Of a stretch of 64,000 nucleotides of DNA, positions 44,200-54,622 are shown in pieces (the first letter of the stretch is position 1; every line of letters begins with the position of its first letter). The DNA comes from Liopterus haemorrhoidalis (taxonomy: Eukaryota > Arthropoda > Insecta > Coleoptera > Dytiscidae). The translations under genes were made by a program, and so were the position numbers. Under the pieces are notes generated by a model. That model was given only the letters and a program-made list of their open reading frames with translations, did no database searches and was not told the origin of the DNA. The stretch covers positions 42,002,250-42,066,249 of the forward strand of contig OZ020616.1 in assembly GCA_963971575.1 (NCBI GenBank). The letters run 5' to 3'.

Positions 44200-45480
44200 T
44201 TATTTTTTTATATGGAATTATTTGTGTTTGCTCATTGTACCTGACTGATTAAAAACAACATATTGTAACTTAGTCAATAAATAAATATTATTACATTCAA
44301 TCCTGATACAAATTTTCATATTTAGCCTTGAATCACAATATTTTTGTATTTTTCGAAACAATTCAATTTTGAATATTGTATATAAGTCTTTGGGCTAGAT
44401 AAATAATAATACTAAAATCATTTCTTCAAAAATTTATTGAGAAAAAACGAAAGGGGTACCCATATTAGGACGTTCTCCTCTATTATAAATATAATGTTCA
44501 TGAATATCTGAAAAGGAAGCTTGAACACCCTTAGGGCACACTAATATACAGTAGTGATATACATGATAGCTGGAAAGATCTGACATTTAATAGAGCAAGA
44601 AATCAGGACTGTGAGATTGGATTCAAAATTAATTCGAGTCACAGAACTCAAGAACATGAATAATTTACCTAGAAGGAAATAAGAAGGGAGATCTTTCCCC
44701 TATTTTAATATATTCTTATTTCTTTTCCATTTCAAAATATCAATCATTTTCACCGTTTGTTTTAACTTTAATGAATACAGACGACATCATGACCAATAAA
44801 ATTGCGTCCACGTCAACAAAAAAAATTGTTCGTTTTATTAAAAAGACTTTTCTTATCAAAAAATGACTGATGAACTTTTAGAGAATTACGAATGAACCTT
44901 TATGAATGAAAGAAAATAAAAGAAAAGAGCGCACATGGATCATAAGAAAAGATGAAATGATTGAATGAGGAATCGTTTTTGAAGAAAAGCTGAAAATTGG
45001 ATACTGTTCAAAATACCAAGAAGATGGCTTCAATATGATAGGGGGATCTAAACTGAAGTAGTTTACAAAAAAACTAGTCTTATTTATGATCCATGAAAAG
45101 ATTTTTGACAGATATGATCGCGAGATTGTCTATTTTTAAAATAGGTTGGATAAAAATACAACCCAATATGAAATAAACTCGATCTTTATAGAATTCTATC
45201 TAAGGATAGTTTACGTCTAGCTACAGGGGCTTTCACAAGAGAACACAAGAATCGGGAAGTAATATTTGACAACAGAAAACATAGGAATGTCTAAATCTTT
45301 GAACTGCTTACATGTTGACAACAAAACAAAGCAATGTGCCGGCTTTACACGTGTTTAGTAGATGAATCAAACTGCTAAACACTTTTTTCGTTTAGTGTTG
45401 CCTACAGTTTGTACACTCTACACACTATTTAGTAAAATGTGCTAAAAATGACGTCATTGTTAACGTGATATAATCAATTC
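44200..45480. other. Unassigned AT-rich sequence
   Basis: No domain recognised. The segment 45340-45440 (GGCTTTACACGTGTTTAGTAG) resembles the inverted sequence at 49350-49385, suggesting scattered ends of a further MITE family. Confidence 0.35.
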
Positions 45481-45485
45481 AATGT

Positions 45486-46000
45486 TAATGCTTCGTTCAG
45501 AACCTCCAAATTATAAATTAGAATTAACGTGAAATTAGTAATTAACATAAAATTTGTACGTAGAAATTAAGTAGCATTCATAATAAAAATTAAGAAATTA
45601 AGCCACTGACAGATATTTTTATCGATTTCTACTTTATCGATAGATATTTGGCAGCTGTTTACATTTGCTAATGAGTTTTTGAGTGTTTCATAGTTCTGAC
45701 AAGAATTAAAATAGAGGAAAAATTTATATTTATACTCATAAAAGAAAACATAAAGATGTGGATAGAAGCAAAAAAATATGGTCATAGAAATTTTTAGGTT
45801 GAAAAGTGCTTACTGCGCATGCGTCAATTACAAATTAACATAAGGGTTTGCAGTCTACAAACATCTAATTTTAATTTATAAGTATAAGTATTAATTTTGA
45901 AGGTTGTGAACGATAACGTACAGTTACGTATAACAAACATTTACGTTAATTCTAAGTAATAATGCTAATTCCTAATTTCGAGGTTCTGAACGCAGCATAA
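45486..46000. mobile_element. MITE with TAA target duplication (Harbinger-like)
   Basis: The left end TGCTTCGTTCAGAACCTCC (45489) and the complement of the right end TGCTGCGTTCAGAACCTCG (to 45997) match at 17 of 19 positions and continue into AAATTA. TAA flanks both sides (45486-45488, 45998-46000). It is 509 bp and non-coding. Similar words (GCGTTCAGAGCTCT) recur just downstream at 46013 and 46099, perhaps ends of a relative. Confidence 0.75.
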
Positions 46001-46358
46001 GATGCGTTCAGAGCTCTTAAATTAATCGACTATAGCTATGACTTGTGCACTGTTGATTGTCACTATAAGTTTGTCTAATGGTAAAGCGAGCAACCGTTCA
46101 GAGCTCTGAATTTAATACGTTATACGTTGTCGATTGTCAATAGATTTCCGAACTTAGTAGTTAGTGAGTTGTTTTAATGAGACAGACATATAAACACACA
46201 TTGGCTATCTAGTCTACATCGTAGAGAACGTTTATATTTTATGCTTTTATATAACCTAACAAAATGTCATCGCGCCGATTACAATAAATCTCGCCCAAAA
46301 TTACAAAGACGAACAGTAAATATGATCAATTTAGGTAATTAGATTAATAAACGAATAA

Positions 46359-47515
46359 TATTAGATGTACCGGAAAGTTTTTTCGTTTATTTTGTATTAT
46401 TAACCCCTTCAGTAATCTTTTTTTTTAATTAAATTTATTTTGGGTTTAACTGATTCAGTAATCATTAAAAATTTAAAAGAGAAAAAAAAACACAATTTTT
46501 TTTATGAATGAATTTTATTTACTGAACATATATATCCTTCATAAAAGTCATTTCGGGCCCAAAATGAGATTGAAAGTTGATATTATGGTGCATAGTGTGG
46601 GTCGAGAATAAAAGAAATTCATAAAAAAATATTCATTTTTATTCATCATAATTAATAAATTATGCCTTATTAATGCAAAGAGTTCCACATACCATGAATC
46701 GTATTTATTTTCGCCCGAGTACATTCGGGAGTGATCTTTTTTGCAGATAAAGCTTGCCCGAGTTATCTCGGGTGTGAGAATTTTCGCACATAATAGCCGC
46801 CCGAGTATACTCGGGCGTAGTCCTTAAGCGGTTAAAATAGAAACAAATCGAAAGAAAAAAATGTACTTTATTGAGTAAAATAGTTACCATTGCTCAGGCA
46901 GATACTCTGCCATTTATCAGGAAGAGAAAATATTCCCGATTTATAAAATTCCTGATTTTTTTGAAAGAAACAATTGTTCAAGGCTCATATTAACATGGTT
47001 CATATCTCTGTCTTGTTTCTTAAAAAGTGTTCCAGTGACCGAAATAAGTGATAGCCAGAGGCTGAAATGTCTGGTGAGTTGGGTGGGTGTGTTAGAACCT
47101 CCCAATCAAGCTCGGAAATTTTTTCATGTGTCTTTTTTTGATGAATGAGGTCAGGCATTGTCGCCTTGAAGAATATCTTCTCTTCTATTTACAATTTCTG
47201 GAAGATTTTTGGTCAAGTCCTGATTCAGTCGATTCAATTGTTCACAGTAGAGATCAGAATTAACACTTTGCGTCGGTTTTAACATCTCATAATAAATTAT
47301 TCCATTATAGGGCCTTCCAGATCGAAGTTCATCATCCAAGCATACATTTTTTAAACCACTGTTGACATGTGCGTACACTTAGTTTATCACCATAAAGAGT
47401 GCAAATGTTTTATGTAGCAACTGTAGCAGATTTTGTTTTATGGTACTCATACAACATTAAATCTTTAAAATATACACTTGCTTGTAAAAATTAATTAATA
47501 TTCAGTACCAATTAG
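46359..47515 (-). pseudogene. Degraded mariner element, internally deleted, split by a piggyBac-type MITE
   Basis: The 3' terminal repeat TTAGATGTACCGGAAAGTTT lies at 46361 next to TA. On the minus strand the N-terminus (about 47500-47345) reads LMLYEYHKTKSATVAT and NICTLYGDKLSVRTCQQWFK, the first mariner HTH. A linker DDELRSGRP is then joined directly to GIIYYEMLKPTQSVNS, so the first half of the catalytic domain is deleted. Further on GDNA keeps the second catalytic aspartate, but NSPDISASGYHLFRSLEHFL has glycine where the third aspartate (APSD) belongs. The reading ends FSLPDKWQSICLSNGNYFTQ and TAA at 46868-46870. Stops and frameshifts throughout. The 5' terminal repeat was not found near 47.5-47.7 kb. 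Confidence 0.85.
46400..46835. mobile_element. piggyBac-like MITE with TTAA duplication, nested in the dead mariner
   Basis: TTAA at 46400-46403 and 46832-46835 flank a 428-bp insert whose left end CCCCTTCAGTAATC and right-end complement CCGCTTAAGGACTAC are similar. Near the right end, three palindromic units (GCCCGAGTACATTCGGGAG, GCCCGAGTTATCTCGGGTG, GCCCGAGTATACTCGGGCG) form strong small hairpins. The insert lies in the 3' UTR of the older mariner. No coding capacity. piggyBac affiliation rests on TTAA and C-rich ends. Confidence 0.75.
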
Positions 47516-47731
47516 GCCATCACAACCGAAACACTATTTATATGAAAAACATCTAAAATTATACGACAGTTACCGATCCTAGCGATAGACAGGGATCAGG
47601 GTTCAATCTTTCTCATCCAATATGAAAAAAAAAAACGCTTCGAATATACGAGTATTTGGTTTAAGTTCTATGACCGAAAAAATGCATGTTTATATTGTGC
47701 GAAACCTAGCTACATTACCTCTTACCACGTC

Positions 47732-49007
47732 TACAAGTATGAAATGCGGATTTTTTTCAAACTTGCCGCGCCAACAGAGTGTATAGTTCAAAGTTTCAAC
47801 ACATATGGCGTTTTGTTAAGTTATCAGTAAGTGTCAAATGCGTATAGGTTATAATTTGTAAAGTGATCATATAGTTTTGTTTTACTGTGTTAAAAATGTC
47901 AAATTTTGTGCCAAATAAAGAGCATTCACGGACAGTACTACTGTTTTGTTTTCATTTGAAAAAAACTGCTGCTGAATCATACCGACTACTTCGAGAAGCT
48001 TATGGTGAATATGCTCCATCGCAAGATACGTGTGAACGATGGATTCGGCGTTTCAAAAGTGGTGACTTTGATTTTACAGACAAAGAACATGGAAAACCTC
48101 CAAAAAAATATGAAGATACAAAATTGGAAACATTGCTACAGGAAGACGATAGTCAATCACAAAAACAACTAGCAGAGCAGTTAGGCGTTAGTCAACAAGC
48201 TGTTTCCAATCGCCTACGAGAGATGGGTAAGATCCAGAAAGTCCGCAAATGGGTTTCACATGCATTGAATGAGAGGCAGATGGAAAAACGCAAAAACACT
48301 TGCGAAATTTTGCTTGCACGATACAAAAGAAAGTCTTTTTTGCATCGTATCATTACTGGCGATGAAAAATGGATTTATTTTGAAAATCCCAAACGCAAAA
48401 AATTATGGGTGAATCCAGGCTCACCATCCACATCAACTGCAAGACCGAATCGCTTTGGCAAAAAGACAATGCTCTGTACTTGGTGGGACTTTAAAAAAGG
48501 GTTTGGTCTATTATGAATTGTTAAAACCTGGTGAAACAGTTAATACCCAAAGCTACCAACAACAACTGATCGAATTGAACCATTCGCTGCTCATAAAACG
48601 ACCAGAATACGAAAGAAGACAGCACAGGGTAATCTTTCTTCACGATAACGGTCCATCACATAAGTCAAAAGCAGTTTGCAACACATTGGAGGCACTCAAG
48701 TGGGAAGTGCTACCCCATGCCGCTTACTCACCAGACTTGGCCCCTTCAGATTATCATTTGTTCGCATCGATGGGTCACGCACTTCCCGTGCAGCACTTTT
48801 GTTCATATGAAAATGTGAAAGAATGGCTCGATGAATGGTTTGCGGGGAAAGGGGAAAAGTTCTACTGGCGAGGTATTCACAAATTGCCTGAAAGATGGGA
48901 AAAATGTATAACTTCTAATGGAGCATACTTTGAATAAATAAACTTTTACTGTTCTTTTGAGATTAATGTGTTTTATTTTTTAAAAAAATCCGCATTTCAT
49001 ACTTGTA
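47732..49007 (+). mobile_element. Mauritiana-type mariner with perfect 26-bp terminal symmetry
   Basis: TACAAGTATGAAATGCGGAT followed by a T run (47732-47757) is exactly complementary to 48982-49007. Taking TA as target duplication, the element is 47734-49005 (1,272 bp), the normal mariner size. Perfect terminal repeats and an almost open transposase make this one of the youngest insertions in the window. Confidence 0.96.
47896..48937 (+). pseudogene. Mauritiana-type mariner transposase, one frameshift
   Basis: Cut-and-paste transposase of the DD34D class. Starts at ATG 47896 (MSNFVPNKEHSRTVLL; an upstream in-frame GTG is not a credible start). In order: first HTH (TAAESYRLLREAYGEYAPS, CERWIRRFKSGDFDF), second HTH (KQLAEQLGVSQQAVSNRLRE), then catalytic domain with D156 in TGDEKWIYF, second aspartate in FLHDNGPSHK and third in SPDLAPSDYHLF; 34 residues separate the last two. 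The WVPHEL-type motif before the catalytic domain reads WVSHALN, and GLVYYELLKPGETV is the usual dimer-interface segment. One frameshift in the T-A-G homopolymer run at about 48490-48502 moves the frame (first frame ends at 48516). Apart from that the length, about 346 residues, equals the family norm. No other defect is obvious. Confidence 0.95.
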
Positions 49008-49009
49008 AA

Positions 49010-49460
49010 CCTGGTAAGTAAAAGGAAAATGTATTTGGGTCAGAAAATGGTTATGGAAGAAAACATAAGGTATTACACAAACATTCTATTCTCTTAATTT
49101 AACCCCATTATAATAAAAGGTCTGTTGAAACATGTTTACTAAACACTTGACTGAAAACTAACCTATTTACAAGTGTTTAGCAAATGAGGCGTCCACTGAA
49201 AACAGCGGTACGGTGACGCTACTTGCTCAAGTGAATAAAAGTAAACCGTCTATACACTTAACTTGACATTCTACTAAATCAAGTATTTGGTCAAGTATTA
49301 AACTAAATTGTTTACATGATGCAAGTTACTAAATTTTTAGTTAATGATTTAGCTACTAAATTCGTGTAAACTTGGCATTACATTGGCCTAATAAAGGATA
49401 GTACGTAGATGAGTAGATTAACATTGAGTTTGTACAAAAATAGCCAAATTCTCTTAGTAT
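49010..49460. other. Unassigned AT-rich sequence
   Basis: Right flank of the mariner. Repeated CAAGT/ACTTG words and the segment 49350-49385 resemble, inverted, sequence at 45.34 kb. Confidence 0.3.
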
Positions 49461-49465
49461 TTCTG

Positions 49466-49739
49466 GACTGTGATATTCGATGCTAATTGGCCCCTTTACA
49501 GCCCTCTTATCATCATCCTGCGTCTATTTAATTTTTTGAACAGACTTTTTATTTTCCTTATTTTTATTTGTCCGTGCAAGATTTCTTTTATTGAGTATGC
49601 GTATTTTTATAGATTTTATTTATTTATTTATTGTTTAATTTATTGTTTTTAATATGTAGTGTGTCATTTAGATGGGCTGTGTCAGTCACAAATAGCCTTT
49701 GTTGCTGTGCGCCAAATCTTTTTAACCAACTAACCAACT
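49466..49739 (+). repeat. LINE-A 3' UTR, third copy
   Basis: Starts GACTGTGATATTCGATGCTA and ends GCCAAATCTTTTTAACCAAC with a TAACCAAC repeat tail. It corresponds closely to 2166-2425 but has no coding part, so it is a strongly 5'-truncated insertion. Confidence 0.85.
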
Positions 49740-50067
49740 TTTGTTAGGAAGGAGACGAAGAAAACATAATACTAATGTGTAAATCAGTATTTTTGAATCT
49801 GGATTCAGATTTGCGAGCCGATCCTGTAATGTACCACATAATGAAACACACAGTGTAATATTTTTGTCTATTTTGAACGAGATTAAGCGCACAAGTCGAG
49901 CGGTTCGCAAAGTGGTCGACCTTATCTGCTGTACAAAATGAACCCCTGTCGATGCAGGAGGGTTCTGGTACGAAAGGGTTAAATAGAGCAAGTTTGTCCG
50001 CAGCGAGTTAATTCGAAAGCGAGTAGCAGGTAATCCCACTCAGTGTAATTGAACTCTAGTATAAATA

Positions 50068-50200
50068 TCTTCTTCTTCTTTGGGCACTGTAAGTCGGGTT
50101 GATTTAGTCTCACTCACATAAGTCCTCTTTCTTAATCTGTTCATTGTCGGGTATTTTCATGTGCTCTGTATATCAATACTTGTTCGATCACGTAACCCTC
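50068..50200 (-). repeat. LINE-B 3' tail
   Basis: The minus strand ends GACTTACAGTGCCCAAAGAA with a GAAGAAGAAG tail, preceded by GAGGACTTATGTGAGTGAGA. It corresponds to the tail at 26980-27055. No coding part recognised. Confidence 0.65.
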
Positions 50201-50657
50201 ACACTTTCACACACCATTATCACATATTTCTCAGCTTTTGTTGGGTTTTTTGATTTTTTTCCTAGAATTAAACAGTATCACTATACTATCTGATACCAAT
50301 ACATACAACATTTTCAAATACATGTTATTTTTGTATCACTTCGGGTTTATACGGAAATTGTTGCAACTTTTTATCTAGCATAGTGAATCGGTACTTTATT
50401 TATTTATTTATTTTTTATTGAAAGTACATTAAATCAGCTTTACAAGTATATCAAAAATCATACTTTACTTTTAACCATTTCAAAATGGCAAACATTTATT
50501 TAAAAAATAATAAATAACACAAATCGTACGTAAGTTAAACATAGCAAGCATTGAAAATGATTTTGTTACATAAAAAAATCAAATAAAACCTACAAATTTT
50601 CTTACCTGTTAGTACGAGTTTGCTATTAAAAGTGATATCATCAAATAGTTTGTAATT

Positions 50658-50783
50658 ATGGCTTACGTATGTTATTCAAATGAAGAAATGACAGATATGG
50701 TTCTGACATTCGGGGAATGTCAAATAAATTCTATTAGGCCCCAGCAACTCTATCAAAAAAGGTATCCTGAAGATAAAGGTTAG
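50658..50783 (+). pseudogene. DUF4817-type transposase, N-terminal HTH remnant
   Basis: ATG-started 41-codon frame: MAYVCYSNEEMTDMVLTFGE, CQINSIRPQQLYQKRYPED. The pattern Y-S-x-E-E-M-x-D-M-V-x-x-x-G-E-C...A-x-x-L-Y-x-x-R-Y-P is the DUF4817 helix-turn-helix that opens a large group of insect Tc1/mariner transposases and binds the element ends. A TAG follows at 50781-50783, and the second HTH plus the whole DDE domain are missing; the C-terminal tail begins only 10 bases later. Confidence 0.75.
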
Positions 50784-50791
50784 AACATAGT

Positions 50792-50896
50792 GTAAGAACA
50801 ACCATCAGGGAAATTCAAGAGTATGTCGTCCTAAATTTAATGGAAGAGTTTTTATTACGAATGAGAAAATGTGTGGATAGCAACGGTGGACATATT
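50792..50896 (+). pseudogene. DUF4817-type transposase, C-terminal tail split by hAT-B
   Basis: The frame reads VRTTIREIQEYVVLNLMEEF and LLRMRKCVDSNGGHI, the standard end of DUF4817-type transposases (R-x-C...GGHxEHL). The last codons lie beyond hAT-B: after the second target duplication the sequence GAACATTTGTAA (52767-52778) gives EHL and a stop in the same frame. The insertion therefore duplicated the codons for GHI. Confidence 0.75.
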
Positions 50897-51160
50897 CAGT
50901 GGCGTAGCTAGGGTCATCTGCGCCCGGGGACATGACACAAAGTCTACGCCCCTTCTCGGAGTGACCGAGTCTGGAGGCTCCCTGAGCCCCCAAGAAAATT
51001 TTGAAATTTTACGGTTTATATGGTTCATTTTCGAAGCATCTGGTTTTTTAATGAAATAGAATACAGACTAAATAATTCTCTATACGATTGTAAACAATTT
51101 ATTTGAAAAAATAAAATAAAATATACTCTACTAATTATACATGACTGGAATAGACATAGT

Positions 51161-51908
51161 CTACAACAAATTGATCCTCTTTGATTTGACTGTCGCAAAC
51201 TCGTCAATCACGTTGTCAAAATTAATATTCTCAAGTGTTTCTCTTTCGATGCTAAGGAGTACAAGATCACTCAGACGATCTTGTCCCATTGAAGCACGTA
51301 AATAAGACAAAATAAGCTTCAGTTTGCTGAAGGACCGCTCACAGCTTGCAATTGAAACAGCAATTATTAGAGGTATTTGCAGTGAAATGCGCAGATTCGG
51401 AAATACGTCATCTCCATATAAAACAATAAAACCAAGAAGATCCAAAGGAGTTTCCGGTAGAACTTCAGTCCGAGTACTGAGCAGCATTTTGCAGTCTCCG
51501 ATTTCTGTGCACAATTCGTGACCATTGACGTCAGTGTCGTAGAAATTTCCAAAATCTAAGCAATTTTGACGAAGTGTATCGACATTTTTCTCAGTGAGAA
51601 GAGTTTTGACGTCTAGTAAAAATCCAAATTTGGTGTTTAGGTTTTTTAGACGTAAATACCGTATTGATATATCCTGTTGGAGTCTATCAATTACGCTGTT
51701 CGTAACACGTGCAATTTCTTCTTCTGCAGAAATTCCTGCATCTCTTGCTAATTCTCCGATATCGTCTAATGCTTCTGTCAACCTCGATTCCCCAAGTTGT
51801 GCATCTTGTTTTTCCATTGTCTACCGCAACCTGGCTCAAATTATCACGAATGTTGACAAGTTCTTGCTCCAGCGATTCAAGATCAGATGCTGCTTCTTTG
51901 AAATTCAT
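51161..51908 (-). pseudogene. hAT-B transposase, C-terminal half (ZMYM1-like), one frameshift
   Basis: A minus-strand frame begins MNFKEAASDLESLEQELVNI, shifts near 51817, and continues for about 218 codons: RLTEALDDIGELARDAGISA, then VTNSVIDRLQQDISIRYLRL with LNTKFGFLLDV. Near the end it reads IAVSIASCERSFSKLKLILS followed by YLRASMGQDRLSDLVLLSIE. S-x-A-S-x-E-R-S-F-S-K-L-K and L-x-x-L-x-x-L-S-I-E form the hAT dimerisation domain. Similar proteins are annotated as zinc-finger MYM-type 1-like. The N-terminal zinc finger, first catalytic block and promoter region are absent, so this copy cannot move itself; the intact ends suggest it was moved in trans. Confidence 0.85.
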
Positions 51909-51909
51909 A

Positions 51910-52740
51910 GTAGGATAATAATATTATTTTATAATAAAATGTATATTTTATTCACTAGGTTCAATTACTACTTACGAGAAGAACCTACAAGAAACTTGTA
52001 AGAAATGTACAGTTAAAAGTTATAAAATAATGTTATGTATATACTTTACTAAAAAAAAATAATAATAAAGTCATAAAAATTCATAAGTACTGTGACCAAA
52101 GTAAGATTAACATACAACAGATATTTTAAATATTTTTAGTAATAATTGTTATTAACTTCATAAAATATTATTTGAGGCCAATATTATTAAAAAAATATTT
52201 AATAAAATCTTGACTAAGTATGAAAGGCAAATACAAGTAAAATAAAATATAGTTACCGAAAAATTAGCTAGATTTAAAATATTATTTAAAACAACAAGTT
52301 ATTGGCTACATTTATATGTAATAACAAATTAATAAGTTAAGTATAAACCAGTGGTGGAATTCTGATGGATCGAAACGACAGTTATCGTCTTTATTTTTTC
52401 GTCTTTCGTGTTTCATGTATCGTGTTTCAGTATATGAAGAATAATATTTGAACCCGAACTGATCTTTGTTTAAAAAAAAAAAAACGCCATCAGCAATCAT
52501 CCATTGTGGATGTGTCATTTGTTTATAAGTAGAATGGCGCCCCTTAATGCTCAATGGGGGCGCCAAAATCATGCTTGCCAACTGGTTTGTAATAAAGATA
52601 TTTGTGGAGCTCCAAAATGCAATCTTGCAAACGTATTTGGGATACATTAGTTTACATCAAAATAAAATTAAATAATTAGTTTTAATACTCATTTTGGCGC
52701 CCCCAAACGTGGCGCCCGGGAACATATGTCCCCCTCTGCC
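51910..52740. other. hAT-B non-coding 3' portion
   Basis: AT-rich with an A10-type run at about 52478 and a GC-rich subterminal end (GGCGCCCCCAAACG-like). A 111-codon minus frame here has no domain. Confidence 0.4.
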
Positions 52741-52861
52741 CCCCTAGCTACGCCACTGGACATATTGAACATTTGTAAATTTTTCTTAATTTATTACTGA
52801 CTTAAGTCATATTTTATTTTATTGTTTCTCCTAGTTACATTATGTTATATATTTTTATAAT

Positions 52862-53030
52862 TTAGTTTCTACGATTTTTATGTTTATATTTATATATACT
52901 TGTTAGATCAGCAGTTAGCTGATCTTTCCATCTCTTGCGAGGTCTTCCCACTGGTCGACGGGTATTCAATCTTCCTTCCCATATTTTCCTGGTAATTTTG
53001 TCCTCCTTCATCCTCATCATGTGATGATAT
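52862..53030 (-). pseudogene. LINE-B ORF2 C-terminal remnant
   Basis: The minus strand reads MMRMKEDKITRKIWEGRLNT, RRPVGRPRKRWKDQLTADL. The order M-R-M...R-K-I-W-E-G-R...R-P-V-G-R-P-R-K-R-W is the standard tail of endonuclease/reverse-transcriptase LINEs and matches the frame at 26829. The frame stays open to 53311, but the upstream part (GC-rich 53170-53310) is not LINE-like and probably belongs to another repeat. Confidence 0.7.
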
Positions 53031-53159
53031 AAAATTAGTAGAGAAATTTTGAAAGTAAATATAGTAAACTGTCGAATCCAATACTGTACGACCATAATGT
53101 ACAATTTACAATTTTTTTGCAAACTTTTTTCCGTTTCCATCTCATTAAATCCTAAATTT

Positions 53160-53320
53160 ATGAGATTAAAGTAACGTTGAACGTTTAGTGGGCAGCCCCT
53201 TCTATAACGGTAACGAGTCAACCCGCTTGGCGGGGATGTCATGCGGGTTGCAGGAGTGCGAGGGGTTAAAGCTCGGGATTTGGTGAAATCCGACCACGTC
53301 CACACTTCCACTACAACAAT
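53160..53320. other. GC-rich patch of unknown origin
   Basis: Contains CCCGAGCTTTAACCCCTCGC (minus strand) and inverted words around AACCCGC/GCGGGTT. Composition is unlike the flanks. Probably part of a repeat I do not recognise. Confidence 0.35.
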
Positions 53321-54445
53321 CGGAAGTCAAGTTTCAAATCTGACAAATACTCTATATTTATGTGGCTATAACCCTGGTTATTAGATATTGTGTTTCCACG
53401 GGATTATCTAAGAGGATAATATGGGGTTAACGACTGATTTCTGCTTTGTTTGGATTAATGTTACTGAATTAGTTGCTGTAAATATAATAATATTGCGGCT
53501 TTAATGACTACATTCAGCTGTCTATTTACAAGCGAGTGTTTTATAAAGTTTTAATTACTGCTTTGATATTATTTTCCATTCTGCACAGGCCTGCATTTAA
53601 ATATTTTGTTATAATAAATCTCATTTTGTAATACGAAAACTAAAAGGGAAACTAAATTTTTTTATATTGTATATTTATATTTAGGGTTATAATTCTGAAA
53701 TGGCACCTTTCAAAATATTTGACAATTAATAAACATGTTTATGTTTTACAATTTTGTCATGTTAATTAGGATTCTGACAAGCTGATATTTGTAATTTTTT
53801 AATGAATATAACCTTAATATAAAAAAACTTAACCAAATATTGAAAAGCCAGATTTATAAGTTCACATGGTTCCATAAAAGTACATTTACAACACAACAGT
53901 CGCCAGATCTAGTAACGTATTGCAAACTGAAATATAGTTCATTTCATTAGTTTAAACGGAACTAAACGAGAGTTTTGTTTTTTAAGTATTCATGAAAACA
54001 GAGCTTGCCTAAGATATTTTAAGCGGAACCAAATGGAATTATAAATTTCTTAAGTTGTCACGAGTTAATTTTTTAATGTAGGATGTTACTTTTCGTTCAA
54101 CTAAATGACCAAAAGCTTCAATCAAACGTTAAGAGTTACTAGAATTCAAAATCTAATTCCACTTGAACCAAAGAAACAGGATATATAATACATTTATAAA
54201 TTATTGGAAGCCAAAAAATCAAATGCAATGAAAATTACATTTTATAATGATAATTTGCCCTGACCTAAAAAAGCTCAATGTAAGTATGATTTACAAAGCT
54301 TAAACAAAATTGCCAAAAGCTAAATGTAATCGATAAAAGTTACTAGATTTCAAAATCTAGTTCCATTTAAACGTTTGGAATAATTTTATATGTAATAAAT
54401 GAGATTATGGGAGTCGGACAGGTGTAAAAATAAATAAAAAAACTT
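53320..54445. other. Unassigned AT-rich sequence
   Basis: No domain or paired ends found. Confidence 0.35.
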
Positions 54446-54449
54446 TATT

Positions 54450-54510
54450 TATCAAAGCTCACGTTTCGATTTTTATTAAAATCTTCCTCAGAGCTGAAAA
54501 GATTTTGAAT
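54450..54510 (-). repeat. CTGAGGAAGAT...ATCGAAACG motif, possible Penelope-like 3' end
   Basis: The minus strand reads CTCTGAGGAAGATTTTAATA, then AAAATCGAAACGTGAGC, the same design as at 27.77-27.82 kb (CTGAGGATGAT...ATCGAAACG) with different stem bases. The matching design suggests a conserved RNA hairpin. Family assignment is tentative. Confidence 0.3.
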
Positions 54511-54622
54511 ATAAATTAGTTTAAAAATTACATAATTAATTATTGTTTTATAAAAATACATTTATAAAACTACAGCAGAATGGATTGAGATACTAAGTAT
54601 ACATAAATAAATTATTAATTTA

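Larger units (their letters stand above)
50889..52766 (-). mobile_element. hAT-B element with perfect 8-bp target duplication
   Basis: The element is 50897-52758 (1,862 bp). The left end CAGTGGCGTAGCTAGGGTC and the complement of the right end CAGTGGCGTAGCTAGGGGG are identical over 17 bases. GACATATT is repeated exactly at 50889-50896 and 52759-52766. GC-rich subterminal stretches (CGCCCGGG) occur at both ends. It encodes a transposase fragment on the minus strand. It lies inside the final codons of a DUF4817-type transposase. Confidence 0.96.
50340..52778 (+). mobile_element. DUF4817-type Tc1/mariner element, internally deleted, carrying hAT-B
   Basis: A 5' leader (50385-50640) is related to the arms of the fold-back at 43.15 kb, including CATTTCAAAATGGC. 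A transposase N-terminus (50658) and C-terminus follow, the latter cut by hAT-B and resuming at 52767. The outer ends were not delimited; a TACAGGGTGT-type terminus as in the fold-back would be expected. Confidence 0.65.

Noticed and set aside
47887..47895. Mariner transposase start at 47887
   Set aside because: The codon is GTG; ATG 47896 is the family start.
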